The notes beneath the pieces were generated by a model. That model was not told the DNA's origin, searched no databases, and saw only the letters and a list, made by a program, of their open reading frames with translations. A DNA stretch of 11,805 bases from Rubrivivax sp. GTDB taxonomy: Bacteria > Pseudomonadota > Gammaproteobacteria > Burkholderiales > Burkholderiaceae_C. Positions 8,922 through 11,805 of the stretch are shown one piece after another; positions within the stretch are counted from its first letter, which is position 1; the number at the start of each line of letters is the position of its first letter. Location: NCBI GenBank assembly GCA_030693565.1, contig JAUYAJ010000158.1, positions 1 through 11,805 of the forward strand, in the 5' to 3' direction. The position numbers and the translations under genes were made by a program.

Positions 8922-10748
8922 TCAGAACCATTCGTCCTGCATCTGCCGGCACAGCGGGTTGCGGCTGCGCACCACGCCCAGCCAGGCGCCGATCTTGGGC
9001 AGTTCGTAGGCGAAGAAATATTGCATTGCCGCCAGTTTGCCTTGTTTCAGCGCCGGCTTGGCGTTCGTCGCGACCCAGGCCACGTCGAGCCAGATCCAGG
9101 CCAGCACGACATGGCCGAAAGCCTGCAGATACGGCGTGGCGTTGGCCAACGCCTCCTCGGGCACACCGGTGGCCCAGGCCGACTTCGTCGCCACGCTCAG
9201 CGACGCCAGCGCCGCGGCCAGCGCTCTGGCCGGTTCGGCCAGAGCGTCGACCGCGGCGGCGCGCTGCAGCGTGGCGTCGATGCGCCGGGCCAGCAGCGCC
9301 AGGCCGGCGCCGCCGTCCATCACCACCTTGCGTCCCAGCAAGTCCAGCGCCTGGATGCCGTGCGTGCCCTCGTGGATCATGTTCAGGCGGTTGTCGCGCC
9401 AATACTGTTCGACCGGGAAGTCGCGCGTATAGCCATAGCCGCCATGGACCTGGATCGCCAGCGAGTTGGCTTCCAGGCACCACTCGCTGGGCCAGCTCTT
9501 GGCGATCGGCGTCAGCACTTCCAGCAGCGTGCCGGCCTCGCGCGCCGCCGCGGCGTCGCCGGTGTGCAGTTCGTCGACCAGGCGCGCGCAATACAGCGCC
9601 AGCGCCAATGCGCCTTCGGCATAGGACTTCTGCGCCAGCAGCATGCGCTTGACGTCGGCGTGTTCGATGATCGGAACCTGCGGCTTGGAGGCGTCCTTGC
9701 CTTCGCCGGTGATCGGCCGGCCTTGCGGCCGCTGGCGCGCATAGGCCAGCGACGCCTCGTAGCCCGCCATGCCGAGCATGGTGGCGGCCATGCCGACGCC
9801 GATGCGGGCTTCGTTCATCATCGTGAACATGCAGCGCAGCCCCTGCCCCGGCGCGCCGACGCGGTAGCCGATGGCGCCCGCCGCGCCACCGGGCTTGAAG
9901 CGACCTTCGCCGAAGTTCAGCAGCGTGTTGCTGGTGCCGCGCCAGCCACATTTGTGGTTGAGCCCGGCGAGCACGACGTCGTTGCGCTCGCCCGTCAGCG
10001 CGCCGTCGGCGCCGACCATCTTCTTCGGCACGATGAACAGCGAGACGCCGCGTGTGCCGGCCACCAGCCTGCCGTCGTCACCCGGGATCTTGGCCAGCAC
10101 CAGGTGGACGATGTTCTCGGTGAGCTCATGCTCGCCGGCCGAGATCCACATCTTGTGGCCTTGCAGCCGGTAGCGCGGGCCCAGCGGGTCGGCCTCAAAG
10201 GCGTCGCCGTCGGGCGTTGCGCGCGTGGCGACGTCGGACAGGCTGGAGCCGGCCTGCGGCTCGCTCAGGCACATCGTGCCCGACCAGCGGCCGGCGAACT
10301 CGGCGTGCGCGAAGACGCGCTGCTGCGCCGGCGTGCCATGGGCCATCAGCAAGTTGGCGTTGCCGGTCGTCAGCAAGCCGGCGCCGATGCTGACAGAAGC
10401 TTTGGCGAAAAAGGCGTTGGCCGCCGCTTCCACCGTGTAAGGCAGTTGCATGCCGCCCAATTCGGCGTCTTGCGCCGCCGCCAGCATGCCGGACTCGGCA
10501 TAGGCCTTCCAGGCGTCGTGGGTGGCTTGCGGCAGGATGACGTGCTCGCCGTCCGGGCCGCTCACGAGACGCGGCTCCTCGGTGTCGACCAGGCGGTTGA
10601 AAGGCGCGTATTTCTCGCGCGCAATGCGCTCGCAAGTGTCGAGCACGGCGGCGAAGGTCTCGCTCGAATGGTCGGCAAAGCGCGGCCGCGCCGTCAGCTG
10701 GTCCACCGCCAGCCAGTCGTGGAGCAGGAAGTCGAGCGTCTCGCGCAT
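8922..10748 (-). CDS. Large acyl-CoA dehydrogenase with C-terminal extension (608 aa)
   Basis: FAD-dependent acyl-CoA dehydrogenase of the ~600-residue class (relatives include Pseudomonas FadE-like enzymes and the DmdC 3-methylmercaptopropionyl-CoA dehydrogenase). It introduces the alpha,beta double bond and passes electrons to ETF. The FAD/substrate segment MCLSEPQAGSSLSDV lies at 159-173, GHKMWISAGEHE at 197-208, and the conserved HGGYGYTRDFPVEQYWRD at 435-452. The catalytic glutamate is Glu460 in MIHEGTHGIQALDLLGRK. Residues ~480-608 form the extra C-terminal domain typical of this class (PF12806-like). The ATG at 10748 follows a 51-base gap, the widest in the operon, with only a weak GAGA Shine-Dalgarno. 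This and the AidB-like protein are distant paralogues with different domain layouts, so they probably act on different substrates. Confidence 0.95.
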   Translation of the reverse strand: MRETLDFLLHDWLAVDQLTARPRFADHSSETFAAVLDTCERIAREKYAPFNRLVDTEEPRLVSGPDGEHVILPQATHDAWKAYAESGMLAAAQDAELGGMQLPYTVEAAANAFFAKASVSIGAGLLTTGNANLLMAHGTPAQQRVFAHAEFAGRWSGTMCLSEPQAGSSLSDVATRATPDGDAFEADPLGPRYRLQGHKMWISAGEHELTENIVHLVLAKIPGDDGRLVAGTRGVSLFIVPKKMVGADGALTGERNDVVLAGLNHKCGWRGTSNTLLNFGEGRFKPGGAAGAIGYRVGAPGQGLRCMFTMMNEARIGVGMAATMLGMAGYEASLAYARQRPQGRPITGEGKDASKPQVPIIEHADVKRMLLAQKSYAEGALALALYCARLVDELHTGDAAAAREAGTLLEVLTPIAKSWPSEWCLEANSLAIQVHGGYGYTRDFPVEQYWRDNRLNMIHEGTHGIQALDLLGRKVVMDGGAGLALLARRIDATLQRAAAVDALAEPARALAAALASLSVATKSAWATGVPEEALANATPYLQAFGHVVLAWIWLDVAWVATNAKPALKQGKLAAMQYFFAYELPKIGAWLGVVRSRNPLCRQMQDEWF

Positions 10749-10799
10749 GTCAATCTCGGGCTGGCGGGGACAGGGCCCGGGTGGCTGTGTGGCGCCGGC
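10749..10799. other. 51-base gap inside the operon
   Basis: This is the longest non-coding gap of the minus-strand operon, between the dehalogenase stop and the large acyl-CoA dehydrogenase start. A weak CGGGC/GCCCG pair with a 13-base loop can be drawn across it. I see no promoter-like -35/-10 pair and no T-run, so transcription probably continues through. Confidence 0.4.
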
Positions 10800-11681
10800 T
10801 CATGCCAGCTTGAAGTGGGTCAGTGCCGCCTGGGCCACTGGCCCGCCCCACTCCTGGACGAAGTGGCCCGCTTCGGCCACTTCCAGCGCCGGCGGGCAGC
10901 CGCGGATCAACTGGCGCAGCGACTGCATCACCGCCGGCCCCAGCACCGGGTCGGTCATGCCGATGGCCATGAAGCTCGTGCCCGTCCACTGCCGGCTCCA
11001 GAAAGCGGCGGCTTCGCGGCCGATGGCGGCGCCAGGGGCGCTCTCGTGGTCGGGCACCAGGTTGGGAAAGGCGCGCACGCCGGCCTTGTGGTGAACATCA
11101 GGGAACGGCGCGCCATAAGCGGCGGCCTCGGCGTCGCTGAGCACCGGGGTCGAGCGCTTGAGCAGCTTGGCCACGTCCAGATCGGGCTGGGTGTTGGCGT
11201 AGGCGCGCCACTGCTTGAAGCCTTCGGTGACCGTGCCGGTGCCAAGGCCGGTGTTCATCACCAGCAGGCGCGTGAAGCGCCCTGGCTCGGCCAGCGGCAG
11301 CGTCAGGCCGAGCAGCCCGCCCCAGTCCTGCACCACCAGCATCACGTTGCGCAGGTCGAGCCGGCGCACGAATTGCAGCATGCTGTCGCGGTGGCGGTCG
11401 AAGCTGTACCAGGCGTCGTCGGTGGGCTTGTCGGAGCGCCCGAAGCCGAACCAGTCGGGCGCCACCACGCGCAAGCCGGCGGCGCTGAAGACCGGGATCA
11501 TCTTGCGGTACAGATAAGCCCAGGTCGGCTGACCGTGCAGGCACAGCACGGTGACCTCGGCCGCCGCCGGGCCTTCGTCGACGTAGTGCATGCGCAAGCC
11601 GTCGATCTCCAGGTACTTCGGAGCGAAGTCGAAGCCGGGCAGATCGACGAAGCGCTCGTCGGGCGTGCGCAGCGTGTCCAT
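10800..11681 (-). CDS. Haloalkane dehalogenase, HLD-I subfamily alpha/beta hydrolase (293 aa)
   Basis: Alpha/beta hydrolase closely resembling DhlA of Xanthobacter along its length, from LRTPDERF (4-11) to AGHFVQEWG (271-279). HLD enzymes displace a halide from a carbon through an aspartyl ester, with no cofactor. Every key position of DhlA has its counterpart: nucleophile Asp119 and halide-binding Trp120 in VVQDWGG, cap-domain Trp158 (DhlA Trp175), acid Asp244 in GMTDPVLGP, and base His273. The oxyanion segment is HGQPTW (49-54), with Gln51 where DhlA has Glu56. Relative to DhlA about 12 residues are absent between Asn143 and Trp158, the cap-domain insertion of DhlA. The start ATG at 11681 is four bases after the thiolase stop; the frame is open to 11726, but that part reads through the thiolase end. 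No signal peptide, so it is cytoplasmic. The natural substrate may be a non-halogenated or unusual ester of the pathway. Confidence 0.92.
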   Translation of the reverse strand: MDTLRTPDERFVDLPGFDFAPKYLEIDGLRMHYVDEGPAAAEVTVLCLHGQPTWAYLYRKMIPVFSAAGLRVVAPDWFGFGRSDKPTDDAWYSFDRHRDSMLQFVRRLDLRNVMLVVQDWGGLLGLTLPLAEPGRFTRLLVMNTGLGTGTVTEGFKQWRAYANTQPDLDVAKLLKRSTPVLSDAEAAAYGAPFPDVHHKAGVRAFPNLVPDHESAPGAAIGREAAAFWSRQWTGTSFMAIGMTDPVLGPAVMQSLRQLIRGCPPALEVAEAGHFVQEWGGPVAQAALTHFKLA

Positions 11682-11685
11682 GGCT

Positions 11686-11805
11686 TTACAAGACTTCGAA
11701 CACGCCCGCCGCGCCCATGCCGCCACCGATGCACATGGTGACGCAGACCTTCTTGGCGCCGCGCCGCTTGCCTTCGATCAGCGCATGGCCGGTCAGGCGC
11801 TGGCC
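11686..11805 (-). CDS. Thiolase (acetyl-CoA acyltransferase), C-terminal 39 residues only
   Basis: The minus-strand frame entering from the right edge encodes the C-terminus of a thiolase, ending at TAA (11688-11686). The visible part contains GQRLTGHALIEGKRRGAK followed by CVTMCIGGGMGAAGVFEVL. MCIGGGMG carries the second catalytic cysteine (codon at 11733-11731), which acts as the general acid/base in thiolases. The conserved GHP histidine motif lies just outside the window. Thiolases cleave 3-ketoacyl-CoA to acetyl-CoA and a shortened acyl-CoA, or condense in reverse. It precedes the dehalogenase by four bases and shows that the operon continues to the right. Confidence 0.93.
   Translation of the reverse strand, partial: GQRLTGHALIEGKRRGAKKVCVTMCIGGGMGAAGVFEVL

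Noticed and set aside
11682..11726. N-terminal extension of the dehalogenase to 11726
   Set aside because: The extra codons cover the thiolase C-terminus in another frame; HLD-I proteins normally begin near the LRTPDERF segment, which fits ATG 11681.
8583..11741. A 1052-codon open frame on the plus strand
   Set aside because: It runs antisense to the acyl-CoA dehydrogenase, dehalogenase, membrane and Dabb genes, all of which have clear family motifs. The product is Arg/His/Gln/Ala/Gly-rich with no recognisable domain, as expected when the complement of GC-rich codons lacks stops.

Overview
The window is about 11.8 kb of very GC-rich, almost fully coding bacterial DNA. The codon bias (third positions strongly G/C) and the gene content suggest a beta-proteobacterium, most likely a Burkholderiales member of the Rubrivivax/Leptothrix/Methylibium type. 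That placement is inferred from recalled family similarities and was not searched. No RNA gene, insertion sequence, CRISPR array or phage feature is visible.

Layout. Positions 2-2974 (+) hold most of a CusA/SilA-type Cu(I)/Ag(I) efflux RND pump whose first ~52 codons lie outside the left edge. A 96-base gap separates it from a convergent block. From 3071 to the right edge everything is on the minus strand: eleven genes read right to left with overlaps of 4 bases or gaps of 1-51 bases, so very probably one operon. In transcription order these are: thiolase (3' end only), haloalkane dehalogenase (HLD-I family), a ~600-residue acyl-CoA dehydrogenase, a 64-residue two-helix membrane protein, a Dabb-domain protein, an SDR with a TTG start, a PaaI-like hotdog thioesterase, a CurA/LTB4DH-type enone reductase, an ElaA-like GNAT acetyltransferase, an AidB-like acyl-CoA dehydrogenase, and a second SDR. 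The operon promoter is beyond the right edge.

How the genes may work together. Two acyl-CoA dehydrogenases, two SDRs, an enone reductase, a thioesterase and a thiolase make up much of a beta-oxidation-like route for an acyl-CoA of unknown structure. No CoA ligase, enoyl-CoA hydratase or FadB-type dehydrogenase is in the window; they may lie upstream of the thiolase or elsewhere. The most notable member is the dehalogenase. It keeps the nucleophile, acid, base and both halide-binding tryptophans of DhlA, lacks the DhlA cap insertion, and sits inside the operon four bases after the thiolase. No clearly new defence or mobile system is visible; the interest lies in the undefined catabolic operon and its accessory genes.
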